NCBI RefSeq assembly: GCF_030272615.1
Contig: NC_081412.1
Location: 545,856,202 to 545,920,201, forward strand
Direction of reading: 5' to 3'
DNA from: Cryptomeria japonica
Lineage: Eukaryota; Streptophyta; Pinopsida; Cupressales; Cupressaceae
DNA: 64,000 nt
Shown here in pieces: positions 10,727 through 22,251 of this stretch (position 1 is the stretch's first letter; each line of letters opens with the position of its first letter). A program made the translations under genes and the position numbers. The notes under the pieces were generated by a model. That model searched no databases. It saw only the letters and a program-made list of their open reading frames with translations, and was not told the DNA's origin.

Positions 10727-12590
10727 TTAGGTTAATTTCTGAAGCATCTCCGCCGCTTCAAGCTCCATCCATTCCATGTTGTCCGCTGCCCACTTAAACT
10801 CCCCGATCTCCTTACTGTGGCTTTGCATCCTTTTAATGCTTGCTCTCATTCTTCTCCCTATCCCTATGTTCCTATCATCTGGGGTGTCATCCTTAACATA
10901 AATAATACCCACCGCGACCTTATCCCTTTGGTAGTTATCTAGCTTGTAGATAAGGGCTTTTATGCTGGCCGAGGCAACCTTTCACAATCTTGTGGCTTTG
11001 TTCCCGTATTTTTTTGAGCGTTTGCTCAATACCATCAAGTCTCTTTTTAGTTTCTCTTGCTCTATTTTCCAGGCCAATAAATCTTTTATGGTTGGCATTG
11101 ATAATCTCCTCAGCGTTACCAATTGCCTTGGTGAGCTCATTGAGACATTCCGAAGCCTAAAGCTTGTAATGTCTCGATTTTCCCTACATCCAGAGCTTGC
11201 TTGGTTTTGATGCCATCAATTTCCTTATGCACCCAGCTGAGCACCTGTTTGAGGCTTTCCATTCCATTATTGATGTAGAGATCAATATTCAAGTGATGCT
11301 CTTCTTGGTTCTTATCACCAGTAGTGTTAAGATTAACCTCCAGGCCAACCTCCCTGTCCTCAGAGCTCTGAGCTTCTTTCATTGCTGTGTCCTCTCCCAT
11401 TAATCCCTTCTCCTTTAAATTAGTCCTGAGAGGCGACTGGTCCTTGGTGCCCACTTCCTTGCTTTTAGAAGTCTTCTTTTTCTGCTTCGGGCTCACAAGG
11501 GTTTGGACCCCCTCACTTCCAGTGTCCATGCCATTGTCAGTCCCATACTCCTCACACCATCTATCGTCCTCCCCTCTTTGCTTCATTTTGGCAAACCCTT
11601 TGTTATGTTTCCCCTTCTCTATTTTTTTGTTTCTTCTGCTTGACCCAACAATTAGAGGGTCATCCTTTGTCTCCTCTTCCGTATCATAGCCATCGCCTTC
11701 CTCCTCATCAAAGTCATCAAAATCCTCATTTGAGTCAGAAATCTCAGCTATATTCAATTGGACAGTTGTGTTCTTGATGTGATTATACATAATCACCATC
11801 AAAGCTTCGTGCATTGCAGGGTTAATACTAGGGTTGAAAATTGCATCCTTGATCCCCGCATTAAGAGCATAGAAAAGATAATAGGGAAAATAAATTTGAT
11901 CTTTATACCTAAAATGATTAAGTAAAACAAAGTGTTAGCTGTAAACCCTAATGTATCTACCATCAAGCGTGATAAACTCCATAATAGCAAGCAAAACCCT
12001 TCTCCAAATTAACTTAATTACCTTTGGCAAAAAGTAGGTATGGCTGCCCTTCACTAGTCTAGCCCTTTCCTCCTCATTCTTCAGAAATTTCTTAACGGTA
12101 GCATCTGAAATCTTTCTATCCTTGTAGAACTCCATCGGAAGACCAATTGCCTCCGCTATCATAGTTTCAGTCACCTTGAAATTCCTATTTCCAATGGTTA
12201 ACATCCCTTCGTTCCAACCCTTCTTGAAGATTCTCGTGATTTCGGGCCGTTTCCCCTGCATATTTTCCATAAAATCCATCGTCTTGGCCACTTGAAGGAT
12301 AGCCCAGATTTGCGGATGAATCTTCCATTTCTCAATGGTGGTAGCCTCTGTTCTCTTTCGTTTACCCCCCATGATCCTGTTGATATCAATAATCTGCAGC
12401 TCCCACCTGGTTCTTTCCTTCACAATAGGCTCTCCGTGATAACCAATTTGTGTTCTGTAGGAGTTTTCGATGCTATTGTTGAAGAGGGATAAACATGCCC
12501 ATAAAGCATGCGAAGTTAAACTATAATGATTGTTGTACTTCCTTCTCGGTAGCCAGCAGGACCAGTGCCTGCTGCCACGACGTCTACTTA
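10727..12590 (-). pseudogene. Unknown ORF of about 600 codons downstream of LINE RNase H
   Basis: No named family recognised. Open from about 12590 in the frame of the 12423 ORF, with VKERTRWELQIIDI, IEKWKIHPQIWAIL, ITRIFKKGW, FKVTETMIAEAIGLP and WRRVLLAIMEFITLDGR. A frameshift near 11940 leads to NHFRYKDQIYFPYYL and MHEALMVIMYNHIK, then an acidic stretch (SNEDFDDFDEEEGDGYDTEE), a Lys/Glu-rich stretch, and a predicted helical C-terminus that needs another frame change near 11140 and ends at 10727. Layout: globular N-terminal half, charged disordered middle, coiled-coil tail. It starts about 100 bp past the RNase H stop on the same strand. It may be an element-borne accessory protein or a captured gene. 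Confidence 0.6.
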
Positions 12591-12688
12591 CACTTCAGGA
12601 AATGATATCAAATTTGTCCCTGCTTACCATGCAATCTTTCATAAATTAAGATGTCATGTGCCACACTCGCTAGATCCCTTTCACCTTT

Positions 12689-13156
12689 CTAGGTAACAAT
12701 TATCTCACTCTGTATCGCCACATTGGTTGTCCAGTCAACACTCTGGTTAGCCTCTCTGTAGATGTGTGTGATGTGGCATTTTTGAAACCCTTGAATCAGC
12801 TCTCTGGCTGACTCAATGATGTTCTTGATAGGCCATGAAGGTTGATGATTAGCGAGAAGGCAGTTAATGATGTTTTTAGAGTCTTCTTCCAACCAAAGCA
12901 TTTTGACCCCTAAATTAGAGGCCAATTTAATAGATTGAAGTGCCCCCATAGCTTCCACTATATGATTGGTTTGAATACCTAAGGGATAGGCCACCGCTCC
13001 AGTGCAGAAGCCAACCTCATTTCGGATGTCACCACCACAACCAGCTGAACCTAGATTTCCTTTCGCCGCCCCATCAAAGCTGACCTTGAACAACTCACTA
13101 GGGGGAAAGGACCAACAACACAAGCTTCTATTAATTTGGTTGATGTTAGAGCCCAA
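12689..13156 (-). pseudogene. LINE RNase H domain (RVT_3 type)
   Basis: About 155 codons with FKVSFDGAAKGNLGSAGCGG (first catalytic Asp), IVEAMGALQSIKLA (Glu), WLEEDSKNIINCL (expected Asp within EEDS) and ITHIYREANQSVDW (usual H-REAN-D). This is the C-terminal RNase H found in plant LINE ORF2 proteins, which degrades the RNA strand during reverse transcription. The frame is open but has lost its join to zf-RVT. Confidence 0.85.
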
Positions 13157-13601
13157 AGAGGCTAGGATATTCCATCTTTTGAGAACATCAAAGTCCTCCT
13201 AACTGGTACAACTATGCACTCCCCTGACCATTGCATTCTCAACACAATAATTTTTTATCTTGACCCAAACCACTTCAAAGGTGTTAATGTCATTCCAGAA
13301 TATTCTATTATTTCTCTCTTTCCATATCCCCCAGAGGATATGGGCAAAAGAGAACTTCCAAAGATTCCTTATGGTGATGTTATTGGTGAAATAATGCTAG
13401 CTTTTGAAACAATCCTGCATCTCCTCTTGGAAAACCCAATTCAACCCCCACATTTGAAAAAAACATCCCCCAAATAGGAGTAGTATAAGGACAGTGTAAA
13501 AAGATGTGGTTCACAGATTCCTCATTATTAAGACAAAGGTAGCAACAATTAGGGAAAAAAAAGCCCCTCTTTCTTAAGTTGTCAGTGGTAAGAATCTTGT
13601 T

Positions 13602-13970
13602 TTACAAAAGGATCCACAAAAAGATGTTGATTTTGTGAGTCAACCCTAGATACCAAGCCTTGGCCCAGCATGGAATAGGATCTTGGGATTGTGCCAGTAA
13701 AAGGACAACAGAGGAGACCGAATAATTTCCAAATGAAGTTCTACCCCACACCATATGGTCTTCCCTTCTGGGATTCAAGATTGCATGATTGATCATTAAG
13801 TTTACCTGCTTGAGTTTGGGATCAATGGGTCTGAGGTCTGCCCACATTTGATCTTTCCAATAATCAGCCACTTTGGTACCTATTTTCTCCTTGCAATTTT
13901 GGATGAGTGTGTGAGAAGCCAGCTTATTAAGAGGGTCTCCTCCAATCCAAGCATCATCCCAAAAGTCCAC
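13602..13970 (-). pseudogene. LINE ORF2 zf-RVT region
   Basis: Begins MDFWDDAWIGGDPL and ends CWAKAWYLGLTHKINIFLWI, with DHMVWGRTSFGNYSV between, the usual order of the plant LINE zinc-binding RT-associated domain. The Cys/His cluster expected after the final Trp is lost at the frame break near 13600. Confidence 0.8.
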
Positions 13971-14039
13971 CTTCTTGCCATCACCAAGGGCCCAAACATT
14001 GCTGAGATTAGCAACACCTTTAGCCTAGATAACACTATT

Positions 14040-16075
14040 CTAAATGAAAGACCCGCTTGGTATCTGATCTGAGACCAAGAATTCATCAATGGTGGGAGCT
14101 TTCCTTAAGTACTTAGCCTTCCAAATATCATTCCATTCTCCTTTTCTCTGATAAGTTCTGCAGATTTGTTTTGCCAAGAGAGTTTTGTTCAAAGTTCTGA
14201 TATTCCTAAGACCCAAGCCCCCCTTCTTTTTAGGTTTACAAACACTTTCCCAGGCTATGAGAGTCATTTTCTTCTTCTCCTCCACCCCTGACCACAGGAA
14301 GGCTTTCTGGATTTTCTCAAAGGCATTAGCAAATTCGCCAGGGATTTTAAAAAGGCTTAGAGTATACACCGAGAGACTTTGGAGGGAAGATTTTAAGAGT
14401 TGGACTTTTCTAGCTTGACTAAGAAGGGTCCCTTTCCAACTAGCCAACTTTCTGCTGAATCTATCAACAATACTATTCCAGAACAACTCCAAGGGTTTCA
14501 ATCACAAGGGGAGGCCTAGGTAGACAACGAGAGGCTTACCAATTTGACAACCAGGGATCCAAGCCATTTTGATTTGTCTATCTTCCGGGGTATTGAAGAA
14601 GAAAACATAACTTTCTCCCAATTGATGGTTAGACCAGTTGCCTTGCTATAAGTGTTGAGAAGGTTCTTCATATTGGAAGCTTCTTTGATAGTGGATGATC
14701 CCATTAAAATGGTATCATCAACAAATTATTGATGAGTGCAAGCTCTAAAACCAGAAGAAGGCAAAATACCACAAAGGATCCCCTTAGAAACAGAGTTGCT
14801 TATAAATCTAACCAGACATTCAACCAAGATGATGAAGAGTATGAGAGATATAGGATACCCCTGCCTGATACCCTTAGAAGTTTTGAAGAAAGTGGAAGGC
14901 ACCCCATTGACAATGACATAAAAATAAGGGGGCGAGATGAGTTGTTCAATCATCTTAATGAATCTCACTCCAAATCCAAAAGCCCCTAGCACCTTACTCA
15001 AGAAACTCCAGTCCACCCGGTCATAGGCTTTAGACAAATCCAGCTTCATAAAAAATCCTTGTTTTTTTGAATCCACCAGTGAATGAATGTTTTCATGGAT
15101 AGCAATGATGGAGTCAAGGATTTTTCTGCCCAGAAAAAAACTACTCTGTTGGGGCGAAATGATCAGAGGAAGAATCCTTAACAACCTGCTAGTAACCACT
15201 TTAGAAATTACTTTATAAAAAGAGTCGCATAATCTTATCGGTCAGAACTTATTCATAGAATCAGCTCCCGGGCATTTAGGAATCAAAACTAGGAAGGTAG
15301 CATTAAGTTCCTTTAAGATCACTCTAGCCCCAAATAACTCCTACACACCTTTAACAACATCAACTTTGAGGATGTCCCAGAAGGTTTGGTAGAAGAATAA
15401 CGGAAAACCATCCGAGCCCGGGGCTTTGCTCCCGTCAAAAGAAAAGATTACTTTTTTAACTTCCTCCTCAGAAGGGATGGTTGTCAAGACCTTGTTCTGA
15501 TCCTTGCTAATAGTAGGAGGGATAATGTCAAGGATGACCTTTTGAGATTGACCATCCAGACCAGAGTCCGCCAAAAGAAGTGAACTAAAGAAGTTCCTGG
15601 CCTCCTTCCCAATCTCATCATCCTTCTTCATTTCAGCTCCCCTAATTTTTCAACTTCAAGATTTTGTTAGCCACCTTGTGTTTCATTGTGCTCATATGGA
15701 AGAATCTAGTATTTCTGTCCCTTGCTTTAAGCCATAGGGACCTGGACCTTTGTTTCCGGAATTCTTCTTCTCTTTTGATAATCTTGTGGTACTTCACCAG
15801 CACTTCATTTTCCTCACTGATTGAAACTTCATTGTATCCGCTAATTTGGATTTTATCCTGCATTTCCTTAAGTTCCAGTTGAGTTTTAGTTTTGGCATCA
15901 AACAGATATCCAAAAACCTCCTTATTCCATTTTTTAATATTGTCCTTCACATTTCTTAATTTTTTGGCAACTCTATACATAGCAGTTCCTTTAACATCAA
16001 TGGACCACCACATCTCAATGACCTGCGCTAGGTTAGGGTGATCAAGCCACATCCTTTCAAATCTGAACGGGCAAT
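14040..16075 (-). pseudogene. LINE ORF2 reverse transcriptase, truncated after endonuclease
   Basis: The upstream part (16075-15642) starts with FERMWLDHP, the sequence that follows the endonuclease domain in plant LINEs, so the 5' truncation lies just past the endonuclease. RT blocks follow in order: SKAPGSDGFPLFF (about 15410), LDLSKAYDRVDW (about 15020), GIRQGYPISLILF (about 14860) and the intact active site FVDDTIL (about 14715). The thumb and connection region (SWKGTLLSQARKVQLLKS, KKKGGLGLRN) ends near 14040. Stops before FVDD, before ELFGAR and before PIRLCD are TAA, TAG and TGA. It copies LINE RNA at the nick made by the missing endonuclease. Confidence 0.88.
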
Positions 16076-16404
16076 TTCTTTTAATAATTGTTGATATAAC
16101 CCTAAAGTAACTATTAATTATGATATATTATTGGCAAATTAATTTAGATTTCTACAATAAATTATAAAATGTTGGTGAATATGATCCAATCATGTATCGA
16201 ATATTGTGGCGAATCTTTGAGTAAAAAAAAACTAAAAAACTAAATTCTTTGGCAATTTTAATAATACTAAAATAAAAAAATTGTAAAAATGTGGCGATTC
16301 AAGTCACCTCAAAAGCTGAACTTATTAGCCAAATCTTGATTCCCAAATTTCAAAAAATAGCCAATTGGAGAATATTAGCCACTGAAATTTTCATTGATTG
16401 AAAT

Positions 16405-16827
16405 ATAAGAAAAGTGATCCTAGATTAACATGTCCATTAACTCAAGATCAATTCCATATCCCATGCAACATTAGGGAGGAATGAATGGTCTTGGCTACTA
16501 TCACAAAGAAGAGCCAAGCTATCTTGGTTTCACCCTTACTATTTATTGCATGTGATTGGAATTGATTGACTATGTGTAATGAAATAGGGTAAAGAAGATC
16601 AAATTGAAAAAGATTGATAGAATATAGAAAGTATAGAACACAAATACAAAAGAAAGATACAAATTTGGAAAGGAAATACATAGAGGAATTTGGTGTTGAA
16701 GTTAGGAGCAAAAAGTGTTAGACAAAGATGTTAGGTGCCCTAGTCTAAAAGTGTTTGAAACTAAAGAAGGTGAGCAAGAAAGTAGTTAGGAGGCTCTAAA
16801 ACATTGTCCCTTAGAAACCAAGCTCAA
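16405..16827. repeat. Segmental repeat, copy 2, right part
   Basis: Resumes the match to copy 1 (about 867-1291), including GTGATCCTAGA and the GGAGGCTCTAAA block, and ends at TAGAAACCAAGCT. Confidence 0.85.
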
Positions 16828-19229
16828 AGTAGCAGGACAAGAGCACCCAATGAATTAGTCCAAGGTTTTTTGCTTGTTTGAAGTAGGGGAATGTCTATCA
16901 TTGTCTTCTTTGTCCATCTATAGTTGTCTTATAGTCAGATTTGAACTTGCACACATAGGAAGCAAAGAAAAATAGTTGTATTATATAGAGGCTTATCTAA
17001 GCCAAAACTCATGTTAGTGTTCTCACCTCCACAATGACAATGATGAGTGATAGCGTGTGCCCTCGCAAGGACATGGGCAGAACAAATGATAAAATGTTGA
17101 AATGACAAGATTACCTTAGGTATCAAACTCTCTCAGGGAGTTCCACATGAAGGTGGTGATGCAATGCTCTTTGGAAGTCTTGCAAGTGCCAATGCAATAA
17201 CATGGTAATGATAAATGATAAACATGAGTTCCATACTTGAGTGTAGAATGCTTGTAGTTTGTTGCTCCTTGTATGACTACTCTAGAATGAGTTTGGATTG
17301 TAATGCTTGTTTAGAGAATGTAGATCTCAAGTATAATATAAGATAATTTTTATATAGGTAGCATAAGGTTGATTTTTTGATAAAAAGGTTGACACAAAAT
17401 GATTAAATACAAAAATCGAGACTATATTTCATAATGTCAAGCCTGACACTTGAAGTGACTACTTTTTTGAGAGATTTTGGTAGGACTAAGGAGCAAGACA
17501 TCCTAGTCCTCCCAAAATTTTCTCTTTGAAAGAGGAGAATGCAAGTGTTGAGGTTTGTGATATTAGATTTGGTTCTAATTTTGGTATTTGATGACAACTA
17601 AGTTGTGGGAATAATGATGAACTTTTAGGGTAGCATAGAGGATAGATGCGCTCAAATGGTCGAGGGGAAACCACACTAAATTAGGTGCTAAATAGAGTGT
17701 GAAATTGTTAAGGTATTCAATTTATGACACTATAATAATATAGCATAAACAAAATCATGATAGGAGTTGCATTGTATTGTTTCATATGGGTTGATAAATA
17801 AGACTTGCATTTGGTATTTTATGTTATAAAAGTTACAAGTTTCACTTATCATATCCTTTTTATTACTTGTTAAATTTTTTATCATCTCAACAAATAAAGG
17901 ATAAAATTGAATTGCAATTTAATTAACTGATAAACGACATGAGCTTTTCTATAACACATTAGTACATCAATATAACTTATAAAAGTGAAATTATAAAATA
18001 TTATTTGTATTCGTAGTCATGTATTGAACCTAGTTAATCTTTTGTTCCACCATTACTACAAACCGTTTGCTTGGAAAGGTTTGTTATGCATATTGAATAA
18101 TAAAAGAATAATGTTAATAATGTAAAAATAAATAATTTAATTTGTGGTACATTTAAAGATACGAATACCATATAGATTAGATATGCTTGAGTACACTTTG
18201 TATTTTGTATGAGACATTGGGATAAATATTTAATGTGGGTGTCATAATGAAAAAATATTAATTAGTAGGAAAACTTAGTACCAAATAGTTGATTTGGGGT
18301 CATGGTTTAATGAGCTCACAAGCCACATGGTTTATGCAATATTGCTTAGTGGTTATGTGAAATTTTGTTTCTATAAAAGTAAACACATGAGTAGTTGATG
18401 TTCAAAAGTGGAACCTTTATCTTGTTGGCTAAGGTTGGATTGAGCATCTTTTGTAATTGTATATGTTGGAAATATGGATTGGGATGTGTGGTGATGTAGC
18501 TCTCATTGTTTTTTGTTTACATGGAATAATGCAATTAGGATTATTGATTCTTTAAAGTCCTTGCATTGAGAGTATACAAGTGTAATTTAATATTGTTTCT
18601 TATGATAATATGTTGAGTCATGTGTATACTTTAAAGGCTAAGGTTTTCCCTTGAGAAGATTTTTTGAGACTACAACTAGTGATATTTTGTGTTTTGCTTG
18701 TTATTCTTTTGCATTGTCAATTTTGAGTACTTGTTTGCATTTGTTTCTCTTATGAGATATTTTTATAATATGGGTAAAACAAATTTTTAAGGGGTTCCAA
18801 AACCTCTTACAACATAAGACATCTAGCACCAAGCTAGAAAACAATACAAAAGTAACCCAAAAAGATAGGTTACCATGAAACAACAATCTAGTTGTTACAC
18901 TCTAAAAACAATGAAAAATGTTTAAAACCAAGAAACCAACACAATAACCAAGGATGTCCAAGTACACCACTCTTGAGTCCTTCTTAATACTACAAGTACC
19001 CTTGATGTGTGTGTGGGAGGCACAAGCATTTTTAGGAAAACCTCTCTTCCTTCTTTGAATATTTTTTATTGAAGCATCTAATAAAGTATGGTTTGTAGAT
19101 TAAATCATCGATATTAAAGGGACCAAAGGTGAATTAGTCGAAACAAGTCCTAGAGAAGACTAGTCAAAAGTCTCTAAAGTCACTATAACCCTTGAGCCAA
19201 GTCCTTCAAAACCTCATCCTTTGAATTAT
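16828..19229. other. No gene recognised
   Basis: AT-rich with short chance ORFs. From about 18775 (AAGGGGTTCCAAAACCTC) it resembles the antisense of a LINE 3' end, as at 10563 (GGTTTTGATGGGTCCCTGAA) and 50752 (GGTTTTGAAGGGACTTGAAA), and leads into the LINE ORF1 remnant at 19230. Confidence 0.5.
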
Positions 19230-19690
19230 TAATAACACCAACTATTAAATGCTTGCAGTGTGAATTTTCCACCAACTTGTATAATTTTTCTTATAGTACG
19301 AGTTGGGGTACTTTGAATTCAGGTTTCTAACAATAAATAATCTTTTGTAGATTATGTGGAGACCCTCATAGTCAAGAGTCTGAGTTTATGATCTATCCAC
19401 AAGAATTGGTAGAACATCCCCAAGCAGATCAATAAAGGTGTCAATGGCCATGAGAATGTGGATGTTAGTAGTTTGTCCATTGTCTATAGGTCTAGAACAT
19501 TCCTATAAAATTGACCAAGAGCATTTTTTATAGATTCAAAATAAGAAACTTCCCAAAACTAGAGAAGAAGGTTGGGAACTCTAACTAAAATTTTAAAAAA
19601 AGTACTTAAGGATTTAGTAAGAGTTCAAAGGATGGAAATAAAGATTTGATAGAGAGTGAGTGCTTTCTCCACAACTAAACTCCACCCGCT
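19230..19690 (-). pseudogene. LINE ORF1 remnant (DUF4283-like)
   Basis: Minus frames give FKILVRVPNLLL, a stop, then FWEVSYFESIKNALGQFY, matching the WVRLPNLPL-FW-IGNALGKF core of DUF4283 in plant LINE ORF1. An adjacent frame gives TLDYEGLHI, matching the segment before the zinc knuckle in these proteins. Frameshifts and stops are many. The right side is cut by element C at 19718. Confidence 0.55.
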
Positions 19691-20010
19691 AGTACATATT
19701 CTAGTAGAGAAAGACAATGTTAGACACAATACACCACCGAGAGGGGGGTGAATCAGTGGTTCTCAAACTTTTCCCTCTAGCTATCCTATGTGAGTATACC
19801 GGTTAACAGATCTAACTGATTTCAGACTTACCATTTAGAAAGGAGACTAATCACAAATGAACTCACACAAAAAGGAAATCACATAACACCAACATATACG
19901 AGAAAAACCCAAGATGGGAAAAACCTTGTTGAGAAATGCTGCTAGAGTCTACTGCTCCAATCCAGCCTCACAATGAATCTCTGATTACAATGTTTAGGGC
20001 ACAAAACCAA

Positions 20011-20125
20011 GGAGCACCAACCCCTGATTTGGGGAACCAACCCAAGGAGCACCAACCCTTGATTTTAGGGCACCAACTGAAGGAGCACCAACCCCTGATT
20101 CAGAGCACCAACCCAAGGAGCTACA
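20011..20125. repeat. 35-bp minisatellite in element C LTR
   Basis: GGAGCACCAACC-type units start at 20011, 20046, 20082 and 20117. The other LTR has a rearranged version near 26060-26150 with shorter CAACCGAAGGAG units, so the tract has changed since insertion. Confidence 0.85.
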
Positions 20126-20559
20126 ACCCCTTCACCGAGGTACAACTCTGTGAATACAATTTTTTTTTTTATGCCAAAGTAATCTTCTTGTTACAAATGG
20201 ATTTTGTAAAACTTCTTCAAAAATCTCTACTGGATCTTCTATCCAGTTCACTGTCGGTTCTCTACTAGCCCTCACACTATTGCAACCTCACTCTTTGCTA
20301 GTTCTACACTCTATTGGTTCTGCTCTCTGCCGGTTCTTTCTTCTATCAGCTACTCTGCTACACTGCTTCTCTCCACCACTGGTTTTGATAACTTAGGCAG
20401 ATGTCTACCATCTGAAACTTGCCGGTTCTCAACTTCTCCTCTCTACAATCTACCATGGCTCTTCTCTGTCGGTTTAGTCACCACCAGTTTACTTCTCTCA
20501 CAGTCTCATTTGCAGACTACCGGTTGTCTCATTGTTTCTGGTTGAAACTTTCAACCTGA

Positions 20560-20586
20560 TTCTCTCTCTCTCTCTCTCTCTCTCTC
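20560..20586. repeat. (TC)n microsatellite
   Basis: About 13 TC units; the matching place in the other LTR (near 26570) has about 5. It is a length change within one LTR pair. Confidence 0.9.
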
Positions 20587-22237
20587 ACTCAGTCTCTCTT
20601 CTAATTCTCTATGAGAACTTGACTGATTTCCTCTCTTCTATAGCAACAAAAATCTCACATTCGACAACACCCTTCAATGATTTTGGCTTGTATATTTATC
20701 AACTTGTTGTCCCGTTAAAAGCCAATTCAAATTTTGGGCGGTTAAGGTTTTCTTCTACCGAACAAATATGCATCCAATTTGATCTGACCTGCCTTGGATC
20801 ACACACCTGCTTTGGAGGGATAAGACATCACAAATTTTCTATCTGTCCAAAGTATGTTTGACAAGAATAGCAAACCTGACCTTGTTCTCTAGCCTTGAAA
20901 TCTGTCGACACATTCATGACCCAGTTGTTTCCTTCTCAAGATTCTTCTACAATCTGATTTCCATTCTTTGATCCTAGCACCAACAAATCCTTGATCTCCT
21001 TTTGATGTTCATTCTTCCTTGAGCTGCAATCCTCTGATCTGATCCACAAATCACGGGCTCCATATTAAATGCACAACTGTAAAAACAACTACCATGCCTC
21101 GATGATATAAATGTATTCATTGATATCTACCTTCTTGCCACTTGGCACTTGCATATTGCGCATGTCAGAATCCAATTCAACATTCAACTTAGCAAAGATC
21201 TTTATGTCGGCTAGACTCGGTCATCGACAATCAACACACAACTGGTCCTTCTTTCCTGTCGATTCTCTAACCCTGCCGATATCTCACACTTTACTGGTTA
21301 ACCATCATGTCTGCACTTTGCTGATCTGCTAGTGGAACACCTTAACCGGTCACCATACATGCCTATCCATAGCATTCTCATTCTCATCAGGTAGGAGCTC
21401 ATCACTTAGCCTCTTTTCTCTCTTACCGGTTCTCATGCTTATCGGTAGGCACCTTGATGATACCATGTTATCAACCTTAAGCTGTTTCCATCTGAGGCAT
21501 CTACATGCTGGTTTCACTCTCTATCTGCAGCTTCTCAACTTTGCCTTTTTCATCACTAGACCAAACATCATCTCAGTCAATTTGTAAAGGTGACAAAATC
21601 ATCACTCTTCATCTGTCCTGACAACTCATCATGCCTTGTTTGTCGGTCCAATGCATAACCCACGATATCATGCACCTGAGGCATTCCTTTGATTCACTGG
21701 TAGATCCGGTGTGAGATTTCAAACACCTACCTTTACCTCTTCTTCCTTATCTCACAAAACTATGATGCACATTGTGTATAATATGAGATAAGCTCCACTG
21801 ACTAGTGGGAGTGGATCCCTATCATCTACATTCGACAATGCACTCATGTGGCTTCCCTGCTTGTGCTGCATATCTTCAAATAGGAACATGTGATCCGGTG
21901 TGGGCACATTCATTGCTAGCCATCTCTTCACATGGTGACTGCATCTTTATCCAGTGGGAGTCCTGCTATTTTTCATCCACATGGTGTATCGATGACCTGT
22001 ACATCCTTCTCCTCATGTGTTGATATGATTTAGATAACACTCTGCCTCTTCATCACAATCAATAGCTCAACATCTTGCTCATCCTACTTGTACACTGGTC
22101 ATAATCTTCCTGGTTGGCAACTACTCTCTTGATTGATTTATCTTTTCCATGTCAACACATCACTTACCAGTTGACATATTCTCCTTACCGGTTGTCCTTC
22201 TATACCAATTGACATGAATGACAACACAATGCCAACA

Positions 22238-22251
22238 ATCTCCTCCTTTGG
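22238..22251 (-). other. Element C polypurine tract
   Basis: Minus strand CCAAAGGAGGAGAT lies directly against the 3' LTR start TGTTGGCAT, the place where plus-strand DNA synthesis is primed. Confidence 0.75.

Larger units (their letters stand above)
10016..16404 (-). mobile_element. Composite insertion carrying LINE polymerase plus extra ORF
   Basis: The ends are defined by comparison with copy 1 (near 866). TGAAAT flanks both sides (10010-10015 and 16399-16404), so a short target duplication is likely. Edge sequences are ATCAGTGATAACTTT on the left and, inverted, ATCAATGAAAATTTC on the right, a weak terminal inverted repeat. TGGCGAATCTT-like words recur near both ends (10075-10170 and 16200-16300). 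The inside is a 5'-truncated LINE and an extra ORF, both minus. There is no poly(T) at the left edge, as a simple minus LINE would have, so it may be a LINE nested in a DNA element. Confidence 0.6.
19718..22237 (-). repeat. Element C 3' LTR (left copy)
   Basis: Matches 25774-28217 along its length. It holds the C-tract U5 motif inverted at 19738-19756, a 35-bp minisatellite (20011-20125) and a TC run (20560-20586) longer than in the other LTR. Confidence 0.9.

Noticed and set aside
19936-20268. 110-codon plus ORF with repeated Glu-His-Gln-Pro words
   Set aside because: It is the LTR minisatellite in translation; the partner LTR does not keep the frame.
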